Shown here in pieces: positions 44,980-53,129 of a stretch of 64,000 nt of DNA (the stretch's first letter is position 1; each line of letters opens with the position of its first letter). The notes beneath the pieces are model-generated. The model was not told the DNA's origin, made no database searches, and saw nothing but the letters and a program-made list of their open reading frames with translations. This stretch comes from Streptosporangium sp040640155 (GTDB taxonomy: Bacteria; Actinomycetota; Actinomycetes; Streptosporangiales; Streptosporangiaceae): positions 1 through 64,000 of the forward strand of contig NZ_JBFABE010000044.1 in assembly GCF_040640155.1 (NCBI RefSeq), read 5' to 3'. Both the position numbers and the translations under genes were made by a program.

Positions 44980-45869
44980 GTGGGTGACACCTTCCTGGCG
45001 AGGGCGCGGCCCAGCGGGACGGCCGCCGCGATCGCGACGCCCTCGCGGGTGGCGCCGCCGCGGGCGACGAGCGCGCCCTGCAGGGCGGGCAGCGCGACGA
45101 TGCCGGCGCCGACGGCGCCCCTGAGCCGGGAGGCCGACGGCTCGGCGACCGCCCGGGCCTGCGGCAGGCCGAACCCGGCGGCGTACCAGCCGGTGAGCCC
45201 GGCCCGCACGATCCGCACCACCCGCGCCGCGCGCGCGGTCCGCGGCTCGCGCGGGGCGTCGCCACGTCCCAGGGCGGTGGCGGCGGCGAGCGCGGCGGTG
45301 CCCGCGAGGGTCGCCGCGGGAAGGCCGCGGCCGGAGCCGGAGACCTCGGCGCGCGACAGCGCGGTGAGCAGGTAGGTGTGGGCGGCGACGGTGAGCGCCG
45401 GGGGCAGCGCCTTCGCGACGCTCCGCCCCGGGGTGGCGCCCAGCAGCACGTCGAGACCGCGGCAGAGCGCCATCGCCGGCGGCCCCGCCGCCGTGTTCTT
45501 GGCCACCAGGTCGTAGGACCAGACGGCGGCGGCGAGCGGGACGGCGACCGCCAGGGCCCGGCGGCCGCCGGAGAGCCCGGCCCCCGCCAGGCCGGCGAGG
45601 GTGAGTCCCACGGCGATCCCGAGCGCGGCGCCGGGCGACACGCGACCGGAGGGGATCGGCCGCTCCGGGCGTTCCACCGCGTCCAGGTGGCGGTCGGCCC
45701 AGTCGTTGGCGGCCATCCCCGCCCAGTACAGGCAGACCGAGGAGCAGGCCAGGCCGAGGGTGCGGCCGCCGAGCGCCTGCCCGGCGGCGGCCCCGGCGGC
45801 GACGTCACCGGGGACGGACAGGGCCGCGGGGGCGCGCACGAGTTCCACGAGGTCGCGCGGTGACGGCAT
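44976..45869 (-). CDS. eboC: UbiA-type prenyltransferase (EboC)
   Basis: 297 residues, about eight membrane segments. First Asp-rich motif NDWADRHLD and second DLVAKN confirm the UbiA family, which transfers polyprenyl groups to acceptor molecules in the membrane. In this operon the acceptor is probably the product of the inositol-phosphate-synthase-like enzyme. Overlaps both neighbours. Confidence 0.9.
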   Translation of the reverse strand: MPSPRDLVELVRAPAALSVPGDVAAGAAAGQALGGRTLGLACSSVCLYWAGMAANDWADRHLDAVERPERPIPSGRVSPGAALGIAVGLTLAGLAGAGLSGGRRALAVAVPLAAAVWSYDLVAKNTAAGPPAMALCRGLDVLLGATPGRSVAKALPPALTVAAHTYLLTALSRAEVSGSGRGLPAATLAGTAALAAATALGRGDAPREPRTARAARVVRIVRAGLTGWYAAGFGLPQARAVAEPSASRLRGAVGAGIVALPALQGALVARGGATREGVAIAAAVPLGRALARKVSPT

Positions 45870-47026
45870 CAGGCCCGCTCCTGTCCGCCCAGGGTGGCGG
45901 CGAACGCGCGCAGCAGGTGCCACTGGTCGGCCAGCGCGTGCGGCACCTGTCCGAGCGGGTCCTTGAAGAAGAAGGCCAGCTCGCCCAGGGGCCCGGTGCG
46001 GCCGTGGCGGTGCGCCGCCGCCGTGAGCCTGGCCAGGTCCAGGATCAGGGGCGCGGCGAGGGCGGAGTCGCAGCCGTGCCAGGTGAACTCCATGCGCATG
46101 GGCGTCCCCAGGAATCCCTCGAAGGTGACCAGGTCCCAGGCGGTCTTGAAGTCGCCGATGTCCTCCACGTACTCGATGCGGGTCTCGCCCTGCGGGGTGT
46201 AGCCGAGCGTCTCGCCCAGCACCCGCTGCTTGCTGGCGGCCTTGGCGGCGTTGGCGGCGGGGTGGGCGAGGCTGGCGCCGTCTCCCCCGCCCAGGAGGTT
46301 CATCCCCGACCAGGTGCGGACGCGCAGGTTGCGCTGGGCGAACATCGGGGCGAGCACCGACTTGACGAGCGTCTCGCCGGTCTTGCCGTCGTGGCCCGCG
46401 TACGGCAGTCCCCTCAGGGCGGCGAGCCGGTCCAGGGCGGGCAGCCTGGCGCCCGTCGAGGGGGTGAAGTCCACGTAGGGGCAGCCCGCGCGGAAGGCGG
46501 CGTACGCCGTCAGGGCGCTGGGCGGCAGCAGGTCCCGTGAGCTCGCCAGCTCGGCCTCCAGCAGCTCCAGGTCGGCGTACGCCGGATGGGGCACGGGGGC
46601 CGGTTCGGTGGTCGAGACGTTGACGACGACGACCCGCTCCAGGTCGTGCCGCGACCGGAACCCGGTGATGTCGGCGCCGATCAGCTCCGCGGTCGCGGCC
46701 TGATTCCCGGCGTTCCCGGCGAGCGGCACCTGCCGGAGGTCCTCCTCGACCCGCGCGAGCTCCTCGCGCAGGGCCTGCACCAGCCTCGCCGGCACGATCC
46801 CGGCGCCGGCCAGTGCGGCCGCCTTCTTCTCCAGCGGGGTGGCGACGATGTCGTGCCCGCCGAAGACCAGGTCTCCCAGACCCGGCAGCCCGGCGTCGCG
46901 GAACCCGGGGAGTTCCGTGACGCAGCCCGTCGGCCGGGCGAGGCCGGCGCGCACCGCCAGCGCTCCGATCACGCTCGTGACGGCGACGGACCCTCGGGCT
47001 CCTACCAGCCACACTCCCGTGCGCAT
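45869..47026 (-). CDS. Inositol-3-phosphate synthase-like protein heading the ebo operon
   Basis: 385 residues. NAD-binding GARGSVAVT at the N-terminus, NVSTTEPAPVP, YAGHDGKTGETLVKSVLAPM, WSGMNLLGGGDG, DFKTAWDLVTFEGFLGTPM, all inositol-1-phosphate synthase motifs. It replaces the dehydroquinate-synthase-like EboD of cyanobacterial clusters. Normally converts glucose-6-phosphate to inositol-3-phosphate; a modified sugar or cyclitol is possible. AGGAGG lies 5 bases before ATG 47026, the strongest ribosome site of the operon and the likely entry point. Confidence 0.9.
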   Translation of the reverse strand: MRTGVWLVGARGSVAVTSVIGALAVRAGLARPTGCVTELPGFRDAGLPGLGDLVFGGHDIVATPLEKKAAALAGAGIVPARLVQALREELARVEEDLRQVPLAGNAGNQAATAELIGADITGFRSRHDLERVVVVNVSTTEPAPVPHPAYADLELLEAELASSRDLLPPSALTAYAAFRAGCPYVDFTPSTGARLPALDRLAALRGLPYAGHDGKTGETLVKSVLAPMFAQRNLRVRTWSGMNLLGGGDGASLAHPAANAAKAASKQRVLGETLGYTPQGETRIEYVEDIGDFKTAWDLVTFEGFLGTPMRMEFTWHGCDSALAAPLILDLARLTAAAHRHGRTGPLGELAFFFKDPLGQVPHALADQWHLLRAFAATLGGQERA

Positions 47027-47128
47027 CTGACCTCCTGTGGTGAGTCGGCTCCCTGGGGATGACGGTTGCCGAGCCGGAGGTCCGGCCCGCCTGTGCAATG
47101 AATCGTACTTTGCATGGATATTACGGAT

Positions 47129-47147
47129 ATATGTTTCAGGAACATAT
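47129..47147. repeat. A+T-rich palindrome upstream of the ebo-like operon
   Basis: ATATGTT and AACATAT arms with a 5-base loop (TCAGG), about 105 bp upstream of the operon's first start; candidate operator. Confidence 0.7.
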
Positions 47148-47224
47148 TTTTTCACCAGGGCAGTCCGGTGTAAGGAGACCCGGTCAGGAGGGTCGGCCGG
47201 CACCCTCCGATCCGGACATTGAGC

Positions 47225-47296
47225 CTGAAAAGACACTTAGCGAGATGCTACTTACTACACAGATGAGACTTATTAGCATCTTTGTCTGTTTTTCAG
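47225..47296. repeat. 72-bp nested inverted repeat, A+T-rich
   Basis: Outer arms CTGAAAA/TTTTCAG, middle GACA/TGTC, inner AGATGCTA/TAGCATCT, forming one long imperfect hairpin. Could be a small MITE-like insertion or a regulatory RNA structure. Confidence 0.7.
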
Positions 47297-47641
47297 ATCG
47301 GATTTCGGTCCGAGGAGGAAGGTGGGTGCCGGCGGCACGGGAGGGCGAGGCCACGCCGAGCCGAGGGAGAACGGACCGCTCATCGCTCCGCGTCGCCGAA
47401 GTCGCATGGCCGGGCTCACCGCCCCGCGGGCCGAGCTCACCGCGCGCCGGCACCCGAGGCCCGTCGCGCGACCGCCGGGCCGGCCGGACATGAGACCCGC
47501 AAGGCCCGGCGAGGCCGCCTCCCCCGGCAGACCCGGTGCGGCACCGCCGCGGAGTCCGTCACGACGAGGCGATGAGCGATCCGTCCGAACACGGCGAAGA
47601 CGGGCAGGCGGCGCGGGCACCCGCGCGAGGTGATCGCGCCG

Positions 47642-48193
47642 CTACGGGCGGGGCAGCCGCCAGACCAGGTCGACACCGCTTTCGCCCGGGGCCAGTGGCG
47701 GCCGGGCGTCTCGACGTCCGGCCCGGCCGAAGCCGGCACGCCGGGCCACCGCACCGCTGGCGGAGTTGGCGACGTCATGGACGATCTCGACGTACGCCAC
47801 CTCCGGCAGGGTGAACGCCTGCCCGGCCAGGACGGTCACGGCCAGCGTCGCCAGACCGCGACCCGTCGCGGCCGGATGCAACCAGTACCCGACCTCCCGG
47901 CCGCCGGGATCGGCGCCGGTGAACATCGAGCAACTACCGACGACCGCGCCTCCATGGACGATCGCGTAGTCGTAGGCCTCACCGCACTCCCACTGCGGCC
48001 CGCAACGCGCCAGAAAATCGGCGGTGGCCGGCCTGCTGTGCCCGGCCACCCACGGCATCCACGGGCGCAGGTGGTCCAGCGACTCCTCGATCAACCGCCA
48101 CAGGACCGCGAGATCCTCCTCCGGCCGCCAGCACCGCAGCGTGACCTCTCCCTGCTCGATCACCGATCGCGGCCCCATGGTCTCAATGATCAC
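47642..48193 (-). CDS. GNAT acetyltransferase (RimJ/RimL type)
   Basis: 183 residues. VTLRCWRPEEDLAVLWRLI, DYAIVHGGAVVGSCSMF, VGYWLHPAATGRGLATLAVT (acetyl-CoA loop R/Q-x-x-G-x-G/A is present as ATGRGLA), VEIVHDVANSASGAVARRAGF. Acetylates a protein N-terminus or small molecule. GTG 48193 has GGAG 5 bases upstream; ATG 48178 is the alternative. Confidence 0.85.
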   Translation of the reverse strand: MIIETMGPRSVIEQGEVTLRCWRPEEDLAVLWRLIEESLDHLRPWMPWVAGHSRPATADFLARCGPQWECGEAYDYAIVHGGAVVGSCSMFTGADPGGREVGYWLHPAATGRGLATLAVTVLAGQAFTLPEVAYVEIVHDVANSASGAVARRAGFGRAGRRDARPPLAPGESGVDLVWRLPRP

Positions 48194-48443
48194 AAGATCT
48201 CCAGGGTGCCGCAACGCGACGACCGATCACCATGGACCCCGGCGTGACCTCCGGTGACCGGGCCCGCGCCCGGACCGGGTCCGGGAAGCGTCGAGACGAC
48301 CCGCGCGAGCGGTGTTCCTGCGCCGTCTCGCGGTCGTCACGCGGAGGCCGGGCCTCCTCGCGGCCGGCGTCGGCGCCGGCGCACCACGACCGACGCCGCC
48401 CCCGGCCTTCCGCCGGTCACGCCGCCGGCCGTTCCGATCACCC

Positions 48444-50039
48444 TCACGGGCCCTTTCGGCCGCTCGGGCGGGATCGGCCGGCGGGCTCTCCGAACCAGCG
48501 GGACAGGTGGGCCTCCAGGTCCTGCTGATCGTCGCCGATCCAGGCGACGTGCCCGTCGGGGCGTACCAGCACGCACGGGGCGTCCAGTGCCGCGGTGGGA
48601 TCGGCGAGGTGATCGACCCGGTCCGACCAGTCGCCGGCGGTCAGGCGTCCGGTGCGGTCCAGCAGCAGGCCGCGGCCGTGATGGAGCAGCTCGTAGAGGC
48701 GGCCCTGTCTCACGTCGATGTCGCGCAGGCGGCGGCCGAGCAGGTCGGGGCCTTCACCGAGGTCGTAGCGGATTCCGATCGCGGTGATCTTCTCGATCAG
48801 GTGGCGGTTCACCTCGTCGAAGTCCATCAGTTCGGTGAGCAGCCTGCGCACGGCCCGCGGGCCCGGTTCGCCGGCCGACAGCTCCATCTGGGCGCGGGTG
48901 TTGTCCAGCACGTCCTCGGCGACCGGACGGCGTTCGGCCTGGTAGGTGTCGAGCAGTGTCTCCGGCGCCCAGCCGCGGATCTGCGCGGCCAGTTTCCAGC
49001 CGAGGTTGAACGCGTCCTGAACGCCCAGGTTGAGGCCCTGCCCGCCGAGGGGCGGATGGATGTGCGCGGCGTCGCCGGCCAGCAGCACCCGCCCGACCCG
49101 GTACCGTTCGGCCAGCCGGGTGGCGTCCCCGAAGCGGGACAGCCAGCGCGGGGAGTGCACGCCGAAGTCGGTTCCGGTAACGGCGCGCAAGCGTTGCCTG
49201 AAATCCTCGAGGGTGGGCGGTTCCGCGCGGTCGCCGGCTCCCCCGGCGGGGACCACGACGCTGTAGACCCCCTCGCCGAAGGGCCTGAGCCAGAACGGCC
49301 TGTGGGTCTCGCCGATCCCGGCCACCGTGGCGGCGATCTCCTCCTGCGGCACACCGACCTTCATCTCGCCCATGAGCGTGTCGTTGCGGGAGGGCTCGCC
49401 GGGGAAACCGACGCCGAGCAGTTTGCGTACCGTGCTGCGCGCGCCGTCACAGCCGATGAGATAGCGCGAACGCAGTCTCTCCCCGTCGGACAGCTCGACG
49501 GTCACGCCCTCGTCGTCCTGTTCGAGACCGGTGACCGCGTGACCGCGCCGGACCTGCGCGCCCCGTTCGATCGCGTGTTCTTCCAGCAGGCGTTCGACGA
49601 CCGGCTGCGGGATGCCCAGCAGATAGGCGTACGGGGAATCCAGGCCCGTGGGCGCGGGTTTGGGAATGGCGGCGAAGAAACCGGCGGCCGGGCGCTTCCT
49701 TCCGTGCGGGAGGACGCGGTCCAGCAGTCCGCGCATCGCCATCAGCTCGAGAGTGCGGATGTGCAGGCCGACGATGCGGACGAACGACGCGGGCTCGGTC
49801 TCCTTCTCCAGGACGAGTACCCGCACATCGTGCAGCCGCAGTTCGGCGGCCAGTGTCGCACCGGTCGGCCCGCACCCGGCGATGATCACGTCGAACACGA
49901 GGGGCGCGCGATCGGCGCCGGAGGCCGTTGACCGCGGAACGCCGGGGACGCCGGGGACGCCGGGGACATCGCCCACCGTGGAGTCGCGCCCGTCCCTGTC
50001 GCTCGACGGCGGATCGGTGGTGAACTGCTCGGAGTTCAT
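48444..50039 (-). CDS. FAD-dependent monooxygenase, rifampicin monooxygenase (Rox)-like
   Basis: 531 residues. After a low-complexity head with GVPGVPGVP repeats: FAD motifs DVIIAGCGPTGATLAAEL, IGCDGARSTVRKLLG, and VLLAGDAAHIHPPLGGQGLNLG; VLVLEKETEP, GTDFGVHSPRWLSRFGDATR and RVDHL match group A hydroxylases, closest by pattern to Rox enzymes that inactivate rifamycins. Other aromatic substrates are possible. ATG 50039 has AAAGG 8 bases upstream. A short leader ORF and hairpin immediately upstream suggest translational control. Confidence 0.88.
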   Translation of the reverse strand: MNSEQFTTDPPSSDRDGRDSTVGDVPGVPGVPGVPRSTASGADRAPLVFDVIIAGCGPTGATLAAELRLHDVRVLVLEKETEPASFVRIVGLHIRTLELMAMRGLLDRVLPHGRKRPAAGFFAAIPKPAPTGLDSPYAYLLGIPQPVVERLLEEHAIERGAQVRRGHAVTGLEQDDEGVTVELSDGERLRSRYLIGCDGARSTVRKLLGVGFPGEPSRNDTLMGEMKVGVPQEEIAATVAGIGETHRPFWLRPFGEGVYSVVVPAGGAGDRAEPPTLEDFRQRLRAVTGTDFGVHSPRWLSRFGDATRLAERYRVGRVLLAGDAAHIHPPLGGQGLNLGVQDAFNLGWKLAAQIRGWAPETLLDTYQAERRPVAEDVLDNTRAQMELSAGEPGPRAVRRLLTELMDFDEVNRHLIEKITAIGIRYDLGEGPDLLGRRLRDIDVRQGRLYELLHHGRGLLLDRTGRLTAGDWSDRVDHLADPTAALDAPCVLVRPDGHVAWIGDDQQDLEAHLSRWFGEPAGRSRPSGRKGP

Positions 50040-50052
50040 GGGTGTTGCCTTT

Positions 50053-50082
50053 CGGGAGTGCCCTGTTGTCGAGGCGCTCCCG
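50053..50082 (-). promoter_or_regulatory. Hairpin between leader ORF and rox-like gene
   Basis: 10-bp stem with one mismatch (CGGGAGCGCC / GGCACTCCCG) and 10-base loop. It starts 7 bases after the leader stop and ends two bases before the AAAGG ribosome site, where it could block initiation unless a ribosome occupies the leader. Confidence 0.55.
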
Positions 50083-50089
50083 GCGACAC

Positions 50090-50149
50090 CTACGTCGATC
50101 GCCCGACCGTGACGGCAGGGGGGAGCACCCACAGCGATACAGCGTTCAT
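50090..50149 (-). CDS. Putative 19-residue leader peptide upstream of rox-like gene
   Basis: MNAVSLWVLPPAVTVGRST, stop TAG. It is preceded by AAAGGAGGTGA, a perfect 16S complement, 5 bases from the ATG, far stronger than the site of the following gene. Too short to have function as a protein; a translated leader that controls the downstream monooxygenase is the likely reading. Contains tandem prolines and a Trp. Confidence 0.6.
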   Translation of the reverse strand: MNAVSLWVLPPAVTVGRST

Positions 50150-50324
50150 GGGTCTCACCTCCTTTGGCGGTGTCACGGTCGGCCGTACGCTACAAGCCCG
50201 GGCATCACACCGTCCAGTCCTTTTCCCGGCATGTGATGACGATCCCGGCGAAGCCACCGGCGCCTCAGGGACCCTGGGAGCCGCACGCCGGGACCGGCCC
50301 CTGGCGACGCAGGCATGTCTCTGT

Positions 50325-50856
50325 ATTGACAATCCTCGAACTCACCCCCATGGCCGCCGACCTGCACGCCGACGGCGCCCAGATCGCGGTCGCACTGACC
50401 GGTTCGGTCCTGATCGCCGCGCCGTGCGCCCCGCTGGTCGGGCGCCCGCTGGACGTCCACGGCGGCCGGGGCCTGATGACCACCGGGCCGATCATCGGCA
50501 CGCTCGCCGTCCTGGCCTGGTCACGGGTGGAGACCCTGCCTCAGCTGTACGCGGTCTTCGCGGTGATCGGCATCGCGTGCGCGACGGTGCTCGTCACGCA
50601 TCTCGTCCATCTGGGCCGCTCCCCCGTCCTGGCCGCCACCCTGGCCGGACTGCCGGGGATTCTGCGGCGCTACGGTGCCGGCGCCTACGCCTCGCTGTCG
50701 GGCCGCGTCGCCGCCTTCTCCGTCGCCGGCAAGGCCGTGGCCCCGCTGGGCGCGATCACATTGGCCCAGGCGACCGGGTACACGTGGGTGATGACGGCCG
50801 TCGCGGTGGCCTGCGCCGTCGCCGCGCTCGCACTGGTCGCCCACCACCGCGTATGA
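50325..50856 (+). pseudogene. Internally deleted MFS transporter
   Basis: About 170 codons. It keeps LTPMAADLHADGAQIAVALT, the APLVGRPLDVHGGRGLM motif and VLAWSRVETLPQLYAVFAVIGIA, then jumps to the C-terminal AYASLSGRVAAFSVAGKAVAPLGA and final helices; about half of a normal MFS protein is missing, including TM1 and the middle. Ends just inside the arsR operator. Confidence 0.7.
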
Positions 50857-50876
50857 TTTAGACAAATATCAAATCA
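50854..50876. promoter_or_regulatory. ArsR operator
   Basis: TGATTT and AAATCA arms 11 bp apart in an A+T-rich stretch directly before the arsR ribosome site (GGGAGT). Confidence 0.65.
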
Positions 50877-50890
50877 ATGGGAGTCGCCCT

Positions 50891-51238
50891 ATGACCGCCC
50901 CCGCCGTCGCCTGTTGCGCGCCGATCGTCCGCGAGCCCCTCTCACCGGCCGACGCGGCGGAACTCGCCGCGGCGCTCAAGGCGGTCGCCGACCCCGTCCG
51001 GCTGCGCCTGCTGTCGATGATCGGCTCACACCCCGGCGGTGAGGCGTGCGTGTGCGACCTGACCGGCGCCTTCGACCTGAGCGCCCCCACCATCTCCCAC
51101 CACCTCAAGACCCTGCGCGTGGCCGGTCTGATCGACAGCGAGCGTCGCGGCACGTGGGTCTACTACCGGATCGTCCCTTCGGCGCTGGCCCGGCTGAGCG
51201 CGCTGTTCACTCCGCCGGCCGAGCCCGCGAACGTGTGA
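50891..51238 (+). CDS. arsR: ArsR-family arsenic-responsive repressor
   Basis: 115 residues. Winged helix LRLLSMIGSHPGGEACVCDL then LSAPTISHHLKTLRVAGLIDSERRGTWVYYRI. Cys8-Cys9 near the N-terminus and Cys53/Cys55 match the C15/C16/C55-type As(III) site of the Corynebacterium ArsR rather than the E. coli CVCDL-only site. Convergent with arsC 23 bp away. Self-operator at 50854-50876. Confidence 0.9.
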   Translation: MTAPAVACCAPIVREPLSPADAAELAAALKAVADPVRLRLLSMIGSHPGGEACVCDLTGAFDLSAPTISHHLKTLRVAGLIDSERRGTWVYYRIVPSALARLSALFTPPAEPANV

Positions 51239-51261
51239 ACCCGGCCGGGACGACCGGCCGC

Positions 51262-51666
51262 TCATCGGACGTCGAGGTCGGCGATCAGGGTCTCGACGCG
51301 GACGCGGATCTCGTCGCGGATGCGCCGGACGGCGTCGAGGTCCCGGCCGGAGGGGTCGTCGAGCCTCCAGTCCTCGTAGCGTTTGCCGGGGAAGAACGGG
51401 CAGGTGTCGCCGCAGCCCATGGTGATCACCACATCGGAGTCCCGGACGGCTTCGACGGTGAGGATCTTGGGGTGCCCGGCGGTGATGTCGATGCCGGCCT
51501 CGGCCATCGCGGTCACCGCGACCGGGTTGATCGCCTCGGCGGGCTCGGATCCGGCCGAGCGGACCTCGATCCGCTCCCCCGCCAGGTGGGTGAGCCAGCC
51601 GGCGGCCATCTGGGAGCGTCCGGCGTTGTGCACGCACACGAACAACACGCTGGGCCTGTCAGGCAT
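51262..51666 (-). CDS. arsC: Arsenate reductase ArsC (LMW phosphatase type)
   Basis: 134 residues. P-loop C11 in CVHNAGRSQ; C85 and C89 in MGCGDTCPFFPGKRYEDW form the resolving cysteines of the thioredoxin-type subclass. Reduces arsenate to arsenite for export by the overlapping ACR3 gene (8-bp overlap). Confidence 0.93.
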   Translation of the reverse strand: MPDRPSVLFVCVHNAGRSQMAAGWLTHLAGERIEVRSAGSEPAEAINPVAVTAMAEAGIDITAGHPKILTVEAVRDSDVVITMGCGDTCPFFPGKRYEDWRLDDPSGRDLDAVRRIRDEIRVRVETLIADLDVR

Positions 51667-52807
51667 GATCTGATCCTTGCGGTGCGGGGGCGGCGGGGAA
51701 CAGGCGACGGCCGGCCAGGCTGACGTAGACCAGGGCGACCAGGACGGGTACCTCGATGAGCGGGCCGACCACCCCGGCCAGGGCCTGGCCGGAGGTGACG
51801 CCGAAGACGCCGACCGCGACCGCGATGGCCAGCTCGAAGTTGTTGCCCGCCGCGGTGAAGGCGAGCGTGGTGGTGCGCTCGTACGTCAGGCCGATCGCCC
51901 GGCCGGCCAGGAACGAGCCGCCCCACATGAGGGCGAAGTAGGCCAGCAGCGGCAGCGCGATGCGGGCCACGTCCCCGGGCCGGGAGGTGATCGTCTCGCC
52001 CTGCAGGGCGAACAGGACGACGATGGTGAACAGCAGCCCGTACAACGCCATCGGCCCGATCCTCGGCAGGAAGCGCCGCTCGTACCACTCACGGCCCCGG
52101 GTTCGTTCGCCCAGCCTGCGCGACAGGTAGCCCGCCACCAGCGGGATGCCGAGGAAGATCAGGACGTATCGGGCGATGTCCCAGGCCGAGACCCGCAGCG
52201 CGGCGCCCTCGCCCAGGCCCAGCCAGCCGGGCAGGACCCGAAGATAGAACCAGCCGAGCGCGGCGAAGGCGACCACCTGGAAGATCGAGTTGACAGCGAC
52301 CAGGACGGCGGCGGCCTCGCGGTCGCCGCGGGCCAGGTCGTTCCAGATGAGCACCATGGCGATGCATCGCGCGAGCCCGACGATGATCAGGCCCGTGCGG
52401 TACTCGGGCAGGTCGGGCAGCAGCAGCCAGGCCAGCGCGAACATCAGTGCCGGGCCGAGCACCCAGTTCAGCACCAGCGACGACACCAGCAGGCGGCGGT
52501 CGCCGGTGACGGCGCCCAGCCGGTCGTAGCGGACCCTGGCCAGCACCGGGTACATCATCAGCAGCAGGCCCAACGCGATCGGCAGCGAGATCTCACCGAC
52601 CCTGACCGCCTCCAGCGCGGAGTTCAGGCCGGGCACCAGGCGCCCGAGCAGCAGTCCGGCGGCCATCGCCAGGCCGATCCACACCGGCAGGAAACGGTCG
52701 AGGGTGGACAGGGCGCCGACCACGCCGCCCTCCGCCGTGGCGACGGGGTCGGCGGCGGCGGGGGCGGGGGCGGGGGCGGGGGCGGGGGCGGGGGCGGGTG
52801 AGGACAT
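51659..52807 (-). CDS. acr3: Arsenite efflux permease, ACR3 family
   Basis: 382 residues, ten membrane segments. Conserved GLARCIAMVLIWNDLARGD with the essential Cys of TM4 and TAAGNNFELAIAV. Head carries an (Ala-Pro)n run from a GGGGGC hexamer repeat, absent from most homologues. ATG 52807 preferred over the GTG at 52810. Follows the truncated arsR by 22 bp. Confidence 0.93.
   Translation of the reverse strand: MSSPAPAPAPAPAPAPAAADPVATAEGGVVGALSTLDRFLPVWIGLAMAAGLLLGRLVPGLNSALEAVRVGEISLPIALGLLLMMYPVLARVRYDRLGAVTGDRRLLVSSLVLNWVLGPALMFALAWLLLPDLPEYRTGLIIVGLARCIAMVLIWNDLARGDREAAAVLVAVNSIFQVVAFAALGWFYLRVLPGWLGLGEGAALRVSAWDIARYVLIFLGIPLVAGYLSRRLGERTRGREWYERRFLPRIGPMALYGLLFTIVVLFALQGETITSRPGDVARIALPLLAYFALMWGGSFLAGRAIGLTYERTTTLAFTAAGNNFELAIAVAVGVFGVTSGQALAGVVGPLIEVPVLVALVYVSLAGRRLFPAAPAPQGSDHA
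52757..52797. repeat. GGGGGC hexamer tandem repeat within acr3
   Basis: About six copies encoding Ala-Pro pairs in the N-terminal tail of ACR3; in-frame so copy-number change would not shift the frame. Confidence 0.85.
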
Positions 52808-52829
52808 CACGCTTCCTTCGTGGTCACGC

Positions 52830-53021
52830 TCAGGCGGTGACGGGGGCGCCGATCAGAGCCGAGAGGTCGGCCAGGGTCTCGGGGACCAGGCGGTAGTACA
52901 CCCACGAGGCCCGGCGTTCGGAGACCAGCAGCCCGACCTCCTTGAGGACCTTCAGGTGGTGGCTGATGGCCGGCTGGGACAGCTCCAAGGCCCCGGCGAC
53001 TCCATCGAACGTCCTTTGCAT
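52830..53021 (-). pseudogene. Truncated ArsR-family regulator
   Basis: 63 codons keep the recognition helix and wing: LELSQPAISHHLKVLKEVGL then LVSERRASWVYYRLVPETLADLSAL. The first 30-40 residues, including the dimer helix and the CVCDL-type metal site, are missing; MQRTFDGVAGA is all that precedes. The ATG overlaps an inverted repeat that should be the operator, so a deletion has fused the promoter to the 3' half. Possibly translated but not metal-responsive. Confidence 0.65.
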
Positions 53022-53051
53022 AGATGCCGGTCGAAGTCGACCGCCATCTAT
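53020..53051. promoter_or_regulatory. 32-bp inverted repeat at the truncated arsR start
   Basis: 15-bp arms beginning ATAGATG, 14 of 15 matched, 2-bp centre; followed on the plus strand by TATTGACACACG. Likely the original ars operator. Confidence 0.6.
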
Positions 53052-53129
53052 ATTGACACACGTCTATCCGAGCACGGTACGAGGGCTCCTCGGGTGCCGG
53101 GCGTGCCGGGGCCGTTCCCGGGCCGGGGG

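Larger units (their letters stand above)
47027..47641. other. Leader region of the ebo-like operon and spacer
   Basis: About 615 bp without a gene. 47090-47300 is strikingly A+T-rich for this genome and carries two palindromes (47129-47147, 47225-47296), so it holds the minus-strand operon promoter or is inserted DNA. 47300-47641 is high G+C with nothing recognisable. Confidence 0.6.

Noticed and set aside
50040..50330. Rifamycin-associated element upstream of the Rox-like gene
   Set aside because: No sequence resembling the 19-bp RAE (GGGGCTTGCGGCAAGGCCC) was found; only the leader ORF and hairpin are supported.
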